A DNA stretch of 64,000 nucleotides, taken from the NCBI RefSeq assembly GCF_006539505.1, contig NZ_BJND01000023.1:124001-188000 (forward strand), read 5' to 3'. Under the pieces are notes generated by a model, which was given only the letters and a program-made list of their open reading frames with translations, searched no databases and had not been told where the DNA came from. Below, in pieces: positions 50,117 to 58,121 of the stretch; positions within the stretch are counted from its first letter, which is position 1; the number at the start of each line of letters is the position of its first letter. Origin of the DNA: Streptomyces spinoverrucosus. Its GTDB lineage: Bacteria; Actinomycetota; Actinomycetes; Streptomycetales; Streptomycetaceae. A program made the position numbers and the translations under genes.

Positions 50117-50947
50117 ATGAACAAGGTCTGGCTGATCACGGGGGCGAGCAGCGGTTTCGGGCGGGCGCTCACCGAGGCGGCCCTGGCCGCCGGGGACGTG
50201 GTGGTCGGCGCCGCGCGGCGGCCCGAGGCGCTGGACGAGCTGGTCGCCGCCCACCCCGACCAGATGGAGGCGCTACGGCTGGACGTCACCGACATCCTCG
50301 CCATCGCCGCCGCCGTACGGGACGTCGTCGCCCGGCACGGACGGATCGACGTCCTCGTCAACAACGCCGGCCGCACCCACGTCGGCGCCTTCGAGGAGAC
50401 GACCGACGACGAACTGCGCGCCCTGTTCGACCTGCACGTCCTCGGCCCCGCGGCCCTGGTGCGCGCCGTGCTGCCGTACATGCGCGAGCGGCGATCGGGC
50501 GCGATCGTGCAGATGAGCAGCGTGGGCGGGCAGGGTTCGTTCGCGGGGTTCTCGGCGTACAGCGGGACGAAGTTCGCCCTGGAGGGCATGTCCGAGGCGC
50601 TCGCGGACGAGGTGTCCGACTTCGGCATCAAGGTGCTGATCGTGGAGCCGGGGGCCTTCAGGACCTCGCTGTTCGAGGGCAGCCGGGCCGGGTTCAGCGC
50701 CGACAGCGGGGTGTACGAGAAGGTGAGCGGGACGCGTGCATACGTCTCCGGCGGCGACGGCGCCCAGGCCGGGGACCCGGCGAAGGCGGCGGCGCTCATC
50801 CGGGCCGCGCTGGAGGCCGACCGGACGCCGCTGCGGCTGCCGCTGGGCGACGACTCGGTGACGACCGTGCTCGACCACCTCGACCAGGTGCGGGCCGAGG
50901 TCATGGCGTGGGAGAAGCGGACCCGGGACACCGCGTTCGACGAGTGA
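50117..50947 (+). CDS. short-chain dehydrogenase/reductase
   Basis: Encodes 276 residues from ATG at 50117, with GAGGAGGGG upstream. NAD(P)-binding motif TGASSGFGRAL (about 8-18), NNAG at about 86-89 and the catalytic Ser...Tyr-x-x-x-Lys as VQMSSVGGQGSFAGFSAYSGTKFALEG. It belongs to the classical SDR group often annotated as oxidoreductases acting on small carbonyl compounds. The substrate is unknown. A strong terminator follows. It is divergent from the LysR gene. Confidence 0.95.
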   Translation: MNKVWLITGASSGFGRALTEAALAAGDVVVGAARRPEALDELVAAHPDQMEALRLDVTDILAIAAAVRDVVARHGRIDVLVNNAGRTHVGAFEETTDDELRALFDLHVLGPAALVRAVLPYMRERRSGAIVQMSSVGGQGSFAGFSAYSGTKFALEGMSEALADEVSDFGIKVLIVEPGAFRTSLFEGSRAGFSADSGVYEKVSGTRAYVSGGDGAQAGDPAKAAALIRAALEADRTPLRLPLGDDSVTTVLDHLDQVRAEVMAWEKRTRDTAFDE

Positions 50948-50957
50948 GCGACCGGCG

Positions 50958-50995
50958 AGGCCCTCCCGGAGCGGATTCGGCTCCGGGAGGGCCTT
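50958..50995 (+). terminator. terminator after the SDR gene
   Basis: AGGCCCTCCCGGAG pairs with CTCCGGGAGGGCCT, 14 bp around CGGATTCGG, directly after the stop. Confidence 0.75.
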
Positions 50996-51192
50996 GACGC
51001 GCCGTCATGTCAGCCGTATGGCAGCCTGGTTACATCCGTGCAGGGCCCTTGTGCAATTCCTGTGGAAGCCTCAATCTTTCGGCTGACGCACAGGTGAGCA
51101 CAGTGTGGGTTGACATGTTCCTGTCTATCTCATGAGCCATCTGTGGCGTCGCCCCCACACCAGCGCACCACCGATTGAGGAGGACCCCTCAG

Positions 51193-52770
51193 ATGGCAGT
51201 GATGCGTACTCCCCTCCGCACCTCCCGGCGAAGACTGGCCGCGATCGGCGCCCTGACCAGTGCGGTGCTCGCCGCGGGCCTCGTCTCCGCCCTGCCCGCC
51301 CAGGCGGCCGAAGGCCACATCCAGTACGAGGGCGCGGCGAACGCCGTCGCCGACAGCTACATCGTGACCCTCAAGGCGGACCGGGCCCGCTCGGGCTCCG
51401 CCGAGGGACGCGCGCTGGCCAAGAAGTACGGCGCCTCCATCGAGCGCACCTACACCAAGGCCCTGAACGGCTACGCGATCGAGGCCGACGAGACCGAGGC
51501 GAAACGTCTCGCCGCCGACCCGGCCGTCGCCTCCGTCGTCCAGAACCGCACCTTCACCATCGCCGGGACCCAGCCCAGCCCGCCCTCCTGGGGCCTGGAC
51601 CGCATCGACCAGCGCAACCTCCCGCTGAACAACTCGTACACCTACCCGGACTCGGCCGGGCAGGGCGTGACGGCGTACGTCATCGACACCGGCGTCCGCA
51701 TCACCCACAGCGACTTCGGCGGCCGCGCCTCCTACGGCTACGACGCCATCGACAACGACAACACCGCCCAGGACGGCCACGGCCACGGCACCCACGTCGC
51801 CGGCACGGTCGCCGGCAACGCCTACGGTGTCGCCAAGAAGGCGAACATCGTCGGCGTCCGCGTGCTGAACAACTCAGGCTCCGGTACGACCGCCCAGGTC
51901 GTCGCCGGTATCGACTGGGTCGCCCAGAACGCGGTCAAGCCGGCCGTCGCCAACATGTCCCTCGGCGGCGGCGCCGACTCCGCGCTCGACACCGCCGTAC
52001 GCAACGCCATCGCCTCCGGCGTCACCTTCGCCGTCGCGGCCGGCAACGAGTCCACCAACGCCTCGACCAGGTCACCCGCGCGCGTGACAGAGGCGATCAC
52101 GGTCGGCGCCACCACCAGCTCCGACGCCAAGGCGAGCTACTCCAACTACGGCTCGGTCCTGGACCTCTTCGCCCCGGGCTCGTCCATCACGTCCGCCTGG
52201 AACAGCAGCGACTCGGCCACCAACACCATCTCCGGTACGTCGATGGCGACCCCGCACGTCGCCGGAGCGGCGGCACTCTACCTGGCCGACAACCCCTCGG
52301 CCACGCCCGCCCAGGTGTCCACCGCGCTGACGTCCGCGGCCACCACCGGCGTCGTCACCAGCCCCGGCTCCGGCTCGCCCAACCGGCTGCTGTACGTCGG
52401 CGACGGCGGCGACCCGACGCCGCCCGGCCCGCGCTTCGAGAACACCGGCGACTACGCGATCAGCGACAACTCCACGGTCGAGTCCCCGGTGACGGTCTCC
52501 GGCGTCTCGGGCAACGCGCCCTCCGCGCTCGCCGTGGAGGTGCACATCGTGCACACCTACATCGGTGACCTCCAGGTCCAGCTGATCGCCCCCGACGGCA
52601 CGGCGTACACGCTCAAGGGCTACGGCACCGGCGGCAGTTCGGACAACATCGACACCACGTACTCCGTCAACGCCTCCTCCGAGGCCGCCAACGGCACGTG
52701 GAAGCTGAGGGTCAGCGACAACGCGCGGTTCGACACCGGGCGCATCGACGCCTGGGCGCTGCAGTTCTGA
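51193..52770 (+). CDS. secreted subtilisin-like serine protease with P domain
   Basis: Encodes 525 residues from ATG at 51193, with GAGGAGGA upstream. A signal peptide (RRRLAAIGALTSAVLAAGLVSA, cut near AQAA) is followed by an I9 propeptide (YIVTLKADRARSG). The S8 catalytic triad is in AYVIDTGVRITHSDF (Asp), GHGHGTHVAGTVAG (His) and ISGTSMATPHVAGAAAL (Ser), with the oxyanion Asn in AAGNES. A C-terminal proprotein convertase P domain (about 415-525) follows. It degrades protein outside the cell. Its stop directly abuts the stop of a convergent serpin gene. Confidence 0.96.
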   Translation: MAVMRTPLRTSRRRLAAIGALTSAVLAAGLVSALPAQAAEGHIQYEGAANAVADSYIVTLKADRARSGSAEGRALAKKYGASIERTYTKALNGYAIEADETEAKRLAADPAVASVVQNRTFTIAGTQPSPPSWGLDRIDQRNLPLNNSYTYPDSAGQGVTAYVIDTGVRITHSDFGGRASYGYDAIDNDNTAQDGHGHGTHVAGTVAGNAYGVAKKANIVGVRVLNNSGSGTTAQVVAGIDWVAQNAVKPAVANMSLGGGADSALDTAVRNAIASGVTFAVAAGNESTNASTRSPARVTEAITVGATTSSDAKASYSNYGSVLDLFAPGSSITSAWNSSDSATNTISGTSMATPHVAGAAALYLADNPSATPAQVSTALTSAATTGVVTSPGSGSPNRLLYVGDGGDPTPPGPRFENTGDYAISDNSTVESPVTVSGVSGNAPSALAVEVHIVHTYIGDLQVQLIAPDGTAYTLKGYGTGGSSDNIDTTYSVNASSEAANGTWKLRVSDNARFDTGRIDAWALQF

Positions 52771-53967
52771 TCACATGGAATGACTCTCCTCGCGGTAGGG
52801 CTCCGGGTCCGTGACCCAGCCCGCCGCGAGGACGAGGCGTGTACGGCGGTCGAGGGCGAGGAAGCCGAAGGGCCGGTCGAAGGTGGCGCGGGCGAGGGTG
52901 GTCACGTAACGGAACTCGGGAGCCCCGCCCGGCACCGCGGCGACCGCCGTCACCGCTCCGGCGCGGAAGCCCAGCGCGCCGAACCGCGCCATCGCCGACT
53001 GCCGGGCCGAACCGACGGCCAGCGGGGCGTCGCTGATGCCGGGGAAGTGGCCCTGTGTGGCGTCCCGCGCCGTCGTCAGCCCGAACAGGCGGTGCGCCGC
53101 CAGCAGATCGTGCTCGGCCGTCATGTCGTACGCCACCGTGCGCACCAGGAGCGTCGGCGGCTCCGGGGTGACGCAGCGCATCTTCTCGATGCGCAGGCCC
53201 GGTCCCGCGTCCCCGTACGGGAGCCGCGGCCCCGGCACGACCGTGTGGCGGCCCGCGAGGATGTCCACGCCCGCCGTCAGCACCTGCCCCGGTGTCATCC
53301 GCTCCTCGCCGAGCAGCAGGTGGACGCTGACGCCGTTGCTGCCCAGCACCTTCAGCTCGGTGACGGCACCGTCGGGCGTCTCGGCGACCCCGACCCGGTC
53401 CAGCAGGGCGCTCCAGCGGTTCAGGCCGACCAGGGTCCTGCCCCGCCAGGGTCCGTCGGCAGGCCACAGCGGGGTCTCCTCGAACGGCCGCATCCAGTCC
53501 GTCCGCAAGGCCAGCGCACTCGCCAGCACCATCTCGGTGCCGTCCGTGAGCCCGACCGGCATCCGCTCGATCAGCCCGCCCGTCCGCTTCTCCGCCCAGG
53601 CGTCCAGCGCGGCCCGATCGGCCGCCTTGTCCCCCATGAGCACCCCGTGTGCTTCGGCGGGCAGCCCGGCCGCCCAGGTCTCCTTCAGCTCCAGCGTGCG
53701 TTTCGTCCACAGGCCCAGGGCCGAGTTCAGGCCCCGCATCGAGGCCAGGGCGGCGAGCAACTCCCGTGCGGCGTCCGCGGCTTGGTCGGCGGGCAGGCCC
53801 ACCGCGTCCGCCAGCTCCGCCCGCGCCGCGCCCCCGGCCCCGTCCGCGAGGAGGGCGAGCAGGGGCCACACCCCGGCCGCCGAGAAGGCCGTACCGTCCG
53901 TGACGGTCCGGGCCCAGCGGGACGTCAGCCCGTTCACCGCGCCTGTCGTCGCCCGCGCAATCCGCAT
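52771..53967 (-). CDS. serpin family protease inhibitor
   Basis: Encodes 398 residues from ATG at 53967. The serpin fold shows in LASALALRTDWMRPFEETPLW, KVLGSNGVSVHLLLGEE and the C-terminal FDRPFGFLALDRRTRLVLAAGWV. The reactive-centre region should precede FDRPF, around AVPGGAPEFRYVTTLARA, but is not obviously a canonical inhibitory loop, so it may be non-inhibitory. No signal peptide is seen, which suggests a cytoplasmic protein. It is tail-to-tail with the subtilase. Confidence 0.9.
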   Translation of the reverse strand: MRIARATTGAVNGLTSRWARTVTDGTAFSAAGVWPLLALLADGAGGAARAELADAVGLPADQAADAARELLAALASMRGLNSALGLWTKRTLELKETWAAGLPAEAHGVLMGDKAADRAALDAWAEKRTGGLIERMPVGLTDGTEMVLASALALRTDWMRPFEETPLWPADGPWRGRTLVGLNRWSALLDRVGVAETPDGAVTELKVLGSNGVSVHLLLGEERMTPGQVLTAGVDILAGRHTVVPGPRLPYGDAGPGLRIEKMRCVTPEPPTLLVRTVAYDMTAEHDLLAAHRLFGLTTARDATQGHFPGISDAPLAVGSARQSAMARFGALGFRAGAVTAVAAVPGGAPEFRYVTTLARATFDRPFGFLALDRRTRLVLAAGWVTDPEPYREESHSM

Positions 53968-54069
53968 TCCGCCCCCACTCGTCGCCCGCTTACGATGCGC
54001 CAGGTCCTGCGACTCGCAGAGCCGTAGGCCCGTCCTCCTCCGCAGCCCTGAAACAGGAGCACCGTACCT

Positions 54070-55353
54070 GTGTCCATACCTCCGCCCTCTGGGCCCCCGC
54101 AGCCGCAGGACCCGCAGGGTCCCTACGGCCCGTACCCGGCTCCGCAGGCCCAGGGGCCGTACGGCGCCCAGGGATCGTACGGCGGCCAGGGACCGTACGG
54201 CGGCCAGGGACCGTACGGCGGTCAGGGACCGTACGGCGGTCAGGGCCCGGGGCCGTACGGTCCTCAGAGGCCGGGGCCGTACGGTCCTCAGCCGCCGTAC
54301 GGGCCGTGGGGCCCGTACCCGCCGCAAGGGCTGCCGCCGGTCAACGGTCTCGCGATCGCCGCCCTCGTGCTCGGCATCCTCTGCTTTCTGCCGGCCGTCG
54401 GGCTGGTGCTCGGGCTGATCGCGTTGCGGCAGATCAAGCGGAAGGGCGAGCGCGGCAAGGGCATGGCGGTCACCGGGGCCGTGCTGTCGACCGTCGGGCT
54501 CGTACTGCTGACCGTGTCGCTCTCGACGGGTGCCGTGTCCGCCTTCTGGGAGGGCTTCAAGGAGGGCGCGCGGGACAGCGCGATCGCCTCGCCGGACAAG
54601 GGCGAGTGCTTCAACTCGCCCAGTGGCTCGCTGGAGGGTGAGACGTACGACGTCGACGTGGTGCCCTGCTCCGGCATGCACGACGGCGAGGTGTTCGCCA
54701 CCGTCACCCTGCCCGGCGGCACTTTCCCCGGCGACGACCACATCACGAAGGTCGCCGACGACAAGTGCTACGCGCTGGAGGCCGACTACGCCATGGACAG
54801 CTGGGCCCTGCCCAACGACGTCGACGTGTACTACCTCACCCCGACCCGGCAGAGCTGGAGCCTCGGCGACCGTGAGATCACCTGCATCTTCGGCAACACC
54901 GACGAGCAGGGCAGCCTGACCGGCTCCCTGCGCAACGACGAGAGCACGCTCGACGCGGACCAGGTCGCCTACCTGAAGGCGGCCCGCGCCATCGACGCCG
55001 TACTGGGGGAGGAGCCCGAGGCGTTCCCCGACGAGGACCTCGCGGCGAACCGGGCGTGGGCGCAGGACGTGCACGACGTGCTGGCCGAGCAGGGCCCGGC
55101 GCTGGACGCGCACACCTGGCCCGCCGACGCCGAGCGGCCCATGGCCGACCTGGTGAAGGAGCTGGAGTCGGCCCGGAAGGAGTGGGCGAAGGCGGCGGAC
55201 GCCGGGGACGCGGACACCTTCTACGTGCACTACGACGAGGCCTACGGGTTCTACGACGGCCCGGCCACCGTCACCGCGCGCGAGGCCCTGGGGCTGGACA
55301 CCAGTCCGCCCACCGACGATTCGGCCGAGGGCGGCTCGGACGCCGACGTGTGA
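54070..55353 (+). CDS. DUF4190/septum-formation-type membrane protein
   Basis: Encodes 427 residues from GTG at 54070. A Pro/Gly/Tyr-rich N terminus (about 1-90) holds four GPYGGQ repeats. Two membrane segments of the DUF4190 type (AIAALVLGILCFLPAVGLVLGLIAL and MAVTGAVLSTVGLVLLTVSLS) follow. The extracytoplasmic C-terminal part has DVVPCSGMHDGEVFATVTLPG and TRQSWSLGDREITCIFG, typical of septum-formation (PF13845) proteins, with conserved Cys pairs. Function unknown. Confidence 0.88.
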   Translation: MSIPPPSGPPQPQDPQGPYGPYPAPQAQGPYGAQGSYGGQGPYGGQGPYGGQGPYGGQGPGPYGPQRPGPYGPQPPYGPWGPYPPQGLPPVNGLAIAALVLGILCFLPAVGLVLGLIALRQIKRKGERGKGMAVTGAVLSTVGLVLLTVSLSTGAVSAFWEGFKEGARDSAIASPDKGECFNSPSGSLEGETYDVDVVPCSGMHDGEVFATVTLPGGTFPGDDHITKVADDKCYALEADYAMDSWALPNDVDVYYLTPTRQSWSLGDREITCIFGNTDEQGSLTGSLRNDESTLDADQVAYLKAARAIDAVLGEEPEAFPDEDLAANRAWAQDVHDVLAEQGPALDAHTWPADAERPMADLVKELESARKEWAKAADAGDADTFYVHYDEAYGFYDGPATVTAREALGLDTSPPTDDSAEGGSDADV

Positions 55354-55406
55354 TCACCCCTATAGCGGGGAGAAAGTGCCTGCGTAAGCCTGCGCGGGCC
55401 AGAAGT

Positions 55407-55423
55407 AATCACATCGAGTGATT
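55407..55423. promoter_or_regulatory. palindrome upstream of the GntR gene
   Basis: AATCACATCGAGTGATT has perfect AATCAC/GTGATT arms with a five-base centre, 77 bases before the start. It may be an autoregulatory operator. Confidence 0.4.
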
Positions 55424-55499
55424 CTCTGGCCTCCGCTTGCCTGACACAACCCACGGTTGCCACGCTGTTGCTGTCTGTACAACCTGATGGGAGCGGCCA

Positions 55500-56252
55500 G
55501 TGACATTCGGTGAGCAGCCGGCGTACCTGCGCGTCGCGGGTGATCTCCGCCAGAAGATCGTCGACGGTCTGCTGCCGCCGCACACCCGCCTGCCGTCACA
55601 GGCGAGAATCCGCGAGGAGTACGGGGTCTCGGACACGGTCGCGCTGGAGGCGCGCAAGGTGCTCATGGCGGAGGGGCTGGTCGAGGGCCGCTCCGGTTCC
55701 GGGACCTATGTGCGGGAGCGGCCCGTGCCCCGCAGCATCGCCCGCTCCGGGTACCGCCCGGCCAGTGGTGCCACGCCGTTCCGGCAGGAGCAGGCCGACG
55801 CCGCCGCGCGCGGCACCTGGGAGTCCAGCAGCGCGCAGACCGAGGCGAGCGGCGCCGTCGCCGAGCGGCTCGGCATCCGGCCCGGCGACCGGGTGATGTG
55901 CACCAAGTACGTCTTCCGGGACAGCGGCGAGCCGATGATGCTGTCCACCTCTTGGGAGCCGCTCGCCGTCACCGGGCGTACGCCGGTGATGCTGCCCGAG
56001 GAGGGCCCGCTCGGCGGCATGGGTGTCGTCGAGCGCATGGCCGCCATCGACGTCGTCGTGGACAACGTCACCGAGGAGGTCGGCGCCCGTCCCGGACTCG
56101 CCGAGGAGTTGCTCGCGCTCGGCGGTGTCCCCGGACATGTCGTCCTCGTCGTGCAGCGCACCTTCTACGCCTCCGGGCGCCCGGTCGAGACGGCCGACGT
56201 CGTGATCCCGGCCGACCGCTACCGGGTCGCGTACCACCTCCCGGTGAAGTAG
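55500..56252 (+). CDS. GntR family regulator (HutC/UTRA type)
   Basis: Encodes 250 residues from GTG at 55500 with GGGAGCGG upstream. The N-terminal winged helix-turn-helix (10-75) is LRVAGDLRQKIVDGLLPPHTRLPSQARIREEYGVSDTVALEARKVLMAEG. The C-terminal UTRA effector domain ends VVQRTFYASGRPVETADVVIPADRYRVAYHL. Ligand unknown. It is monocistronic with a strong terminator. Confidence 0.95.
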   Translation: MTFGEQPAYLRVAGDLRQKIVDGLLPPHTRLPSQARIREEYGVSDTVALEARKVLMAEGLVEGRSGSGTYVRERPVPRSIARSGYRPASGATPFRQEQADAAARGTWESSSAQTEASGAVAERLGIRPGDRVMCTKYVFRDSGEPMMLSTSWEPLAVTGRTPVMLPEEGPLGGMGVVERMAAIDVVVDNVTEEVGARPGLAEELLALGGVPGHVVLVVQRTFYASGRPVETADVVIPADRYRVAYHLPVK

Positions 56253-56272
56253 CGCACAACCTTGCGGTAGTT

Positions 56273-56305
56273 GCTCCCGGCACAGGGGTGCCGGGAGCCT
56301 TTTTA
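56273..56305 (+). terminator. strong intrinsic terminator
   Basis: GCTCCCGGCAC (56273-56283) pairs with GTGCCGGGAGC (56288-56298), followed by CTTTTTT-like sequence. Confidence 0.9.
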
Positions 56306-56586
56306 CGCACCGTCACACGCCTTCACGCGCCTTCACGCGGCGGTGGATTCCGGACGTTTTCGCAGGTGGCCCGTGGCGTGCCCGGTATGCCGCTGACCGG
56401 ATGCGCGGAGGTGCGCGGACGGCGCGTTCGACGTCGTGCGCCCCCCTGGTGCTGGCTTGTTGCGTACCTCTTTGTAAAAAGCCGTATTCGCTGCGTGAAG
56501 GTTGGGCGTAGGCTCGGGCATATGCGGATTGCGGTTTCCTTAGCGGGCGGGGCGCGCGGGCCGAGGGCGGGAAGCGGAGGGGCGCG
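56306..56586. other. intergenic region before the SPOR gene
   Basis: No supported gene. It has a local AT-rich patch (CTTTGTAAAAAGCCGTATTC near 56471) that probably holds the promoter of the SPOR gene, and the repeated words ACGCCTTCACGCGCCTTCACG near 56318. Confidence 0.4.
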
Positions 56587-56775
56587 ATGAACGACAGCAC
56601 GGTGACTCTTCCGTGGCTGGTCATACGGCAGGACGACAACGGCAATCGCTACAGCGTGGGCAGGTATGCGACGCGCGCCGAGGCCCAGAAGATCGCGGAC
56701 AGCCTCGACAGCCGGGGGCACAAGCAGCTCTATTGGGTCGAGCGCATCGGGCAGGACGGGGAAGACCAGGTGTGA
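56587..56775 (+). CDS. small SPOR-like protein
   Basis: Encodes 62 residues from ATG at 56587 with GGAGGGG upstream. WLVIRQDDNGNRYSVGRYATRAEAQKIADSLDSRGHKQLYWVERI fits the short SPOR-like fold (beta-alpha-beta with RAEAQKIA). There is no signal peptide or membrane anchor. It is a conserved small Streptomyces protein of unknown role, perhaps in binding cell-wall glycans or a partner protein. Confidence 0.82.
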   Translation: MNDSTVTLPWLVIRQDDNGNRYSVGRYATRAEAQKIADSLDSRGHKQLYWVERIGQDGEDQV

Positions 56776-56811
56776 GCGGCGCCGCCCGGGTGCTCCCGTA
56801 GGCTCCGGCGC

Positions 56812-57228
56812 ATGACGGAACGGATCGTGGTGGTGGGCGCCGCCCTGCTCGACGGCGGCCGACTCCTCGCCGCGCGCCGCAGCGCGCCCACCGAGCTGGC
56901 CGGCCGCTGGGAGCTGCCCGGCGGCAAGGTGGAGCCGGGCGAGGCGCCCGAGGCGGCGCTGGTGCGGGAGTTGCGCGAGGAACTCGGCGTCGAGACGGAG
57001 GCCGTGCGGCGCGTGGCGGGGGAGTGGCCGCTGAGATCGCCGTACGTCCTGCAGGTGTGGACCGCACGGCTGCTGGCCGGCTCTCCCGAGCCGAAGGCTC
57101 TCCAGGACCATGACGAACTGCGCTGGCTGACGGCCGGGACGCTGTGGGATGTGGAGTGGCTGGAGCAGGATGTCGGGGCGGTGCGGGAGGTTGCGCGGGT
57201 GCTTGACGCCGGTGGGGCGGAGGGCTGA
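56812..57228 (+). CDS. NUDIX hydrolase (MutT-like)
   Basis: Encodes 138 residues from ATG at 56812. The Nudix box is GGKVEPGEAPEAALVRELREELGV (GX5EX7REUXEEXGU), about residues 38-61, with the fold start VVVGAALLDGGRLLAARRS. It hydrolyses nucleoside diphosphate derivatives such as oxidised nucleotides. GTAGGCT about 12 bases before the start suggests a leaderless transcript. It lies 36 bases after the SPOR gene. Confidence 0.93.
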   Translation: MTERIVVVGAALLDGGRLLAARRSAPTELAGRWELPGGKVEPGEAPEAALVRELREELGVETEAVRRVAGEWPLRSPYVLQVWTARLLAGSPEPKALQDHDELRWLTAGTLWDVEWLEQDVGAVREVARVLDAGGAEG

Positions 57229-57240
57229 CGCGTGAGCGTG

Positions 57241-57300
57241 GGTTCGTAGGAGCGCGACGGGCGTGAGCTGTGGGCTCGTAGGAGCGCGACCGGCGTGATC
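57241..57300 (+). repeat. direct repeat downstream of the NUDIX gene
   Basis: Two near-copies of CGTAGGAGCGCGAC(C/G)GGCGTGA lie in tandem within 60 bases. Confidence 0.55.
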
Positions 57301-57400
57301 CGGCGCCGCGGCCGCCTTCTCGGTGCGCGCCTTCCACCCGTACGCCGTTGGGGCCACTGTGCGCCCTCCCCGGCGGTACTGCGCCGGGGATATCGGGTAT

Positions 57401-57859
57401 GTGCCCATTAACCCCACGAAACCGGACATGGTGGGCTCACTGTCCTGGGAAGTGATCGGCGTGCTCGACACCGAAGGCGACCGCGTCGAGTGGACCTTTC
57501 CCGCCGACCCCACAGCCGTGCGCACCGCGCGCTCCGTCGTCCGCCGCCAGTTGCACGGCTGGGCGCTCGACAGTGTCAGTGACACCACGGCACTGCTGGT
57601 CAGCGAACTGGTGACGAACGCGCTGCGGCACGCCACGGGCCCCATCGGGGTACGCCTGGTACGCCCCGCCGATCTGCCCGACGTCCTGCTCGTGGAAGTC
57701 TCCGACCCCCTCCCGGACCTGCCCCGCGAACGCGACGCCCACCCCGAGGACGAGAGCGGTCGCGGGCTCCAACTGGTGGCCTCCTCCTCGCGCCGCTGGG
57801 GAACCAGGCCCGGGGAGTCGGGCAAGACGGTGTGGTTCGAACTCGCCGTCCCGGGTTGA
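57401..57859 (+). CDS. anti-sigma-factor-like HATPase protein
   Basis: Encodes about 152 residues from GTG at 57401; alternative in-frame starts are an upstream one at 57323 and ATG 57428. It has the GHKL ATPase fold of the RsbW/SpoIIAB family: ALLVSELVTNALRHATGPIGVRL (N-box), then DESGRGLQLVASSSRRWGTRP. Such proteins bind sigma or anti-anti-sigma factors. A PP2C phosphatase with a fused domain of the same kind is encoded next, which suggests a partner-switching module. Confidence 0.88.
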   Translation: MPINPTKPDMVGSLSWEVIGVLDTEGDRVEWTFPADPTAVRTARSVVRRQLHGWALDSVSDTTALLVSELVTNALRHATGPIGVRLVRPADLPDVLLVEVSDPLPDLPRERDAHPEDESGRGLQLVASSSRRWGTRPGESGKTVWFELAVPG

Positions 57860-58121
57860 AGGCGGGCTCGTCGGCCGATTACAGCGGTCGTACTTCTGTC
57901 CATGGACGGGGTCCGGCCGGAAGGCGTTGCCCGAAGGCGTGATTCGAGGGCGTGTCCCCTGGTTAGAAGACTGGAAGTGTTGTCGCGGCACGGTCCGAAA
58001 ACCGCCTGGACCGTGCTGTGATCGTGAACACCGTGTTGCGCGGCGCCGTAGTGCTGGATACTGCGGGCAGCCGCCCCCGGTGACCGGTGCCGGGCGCGGT
58101 GAGCTGGAGGGGACGGTTCGC

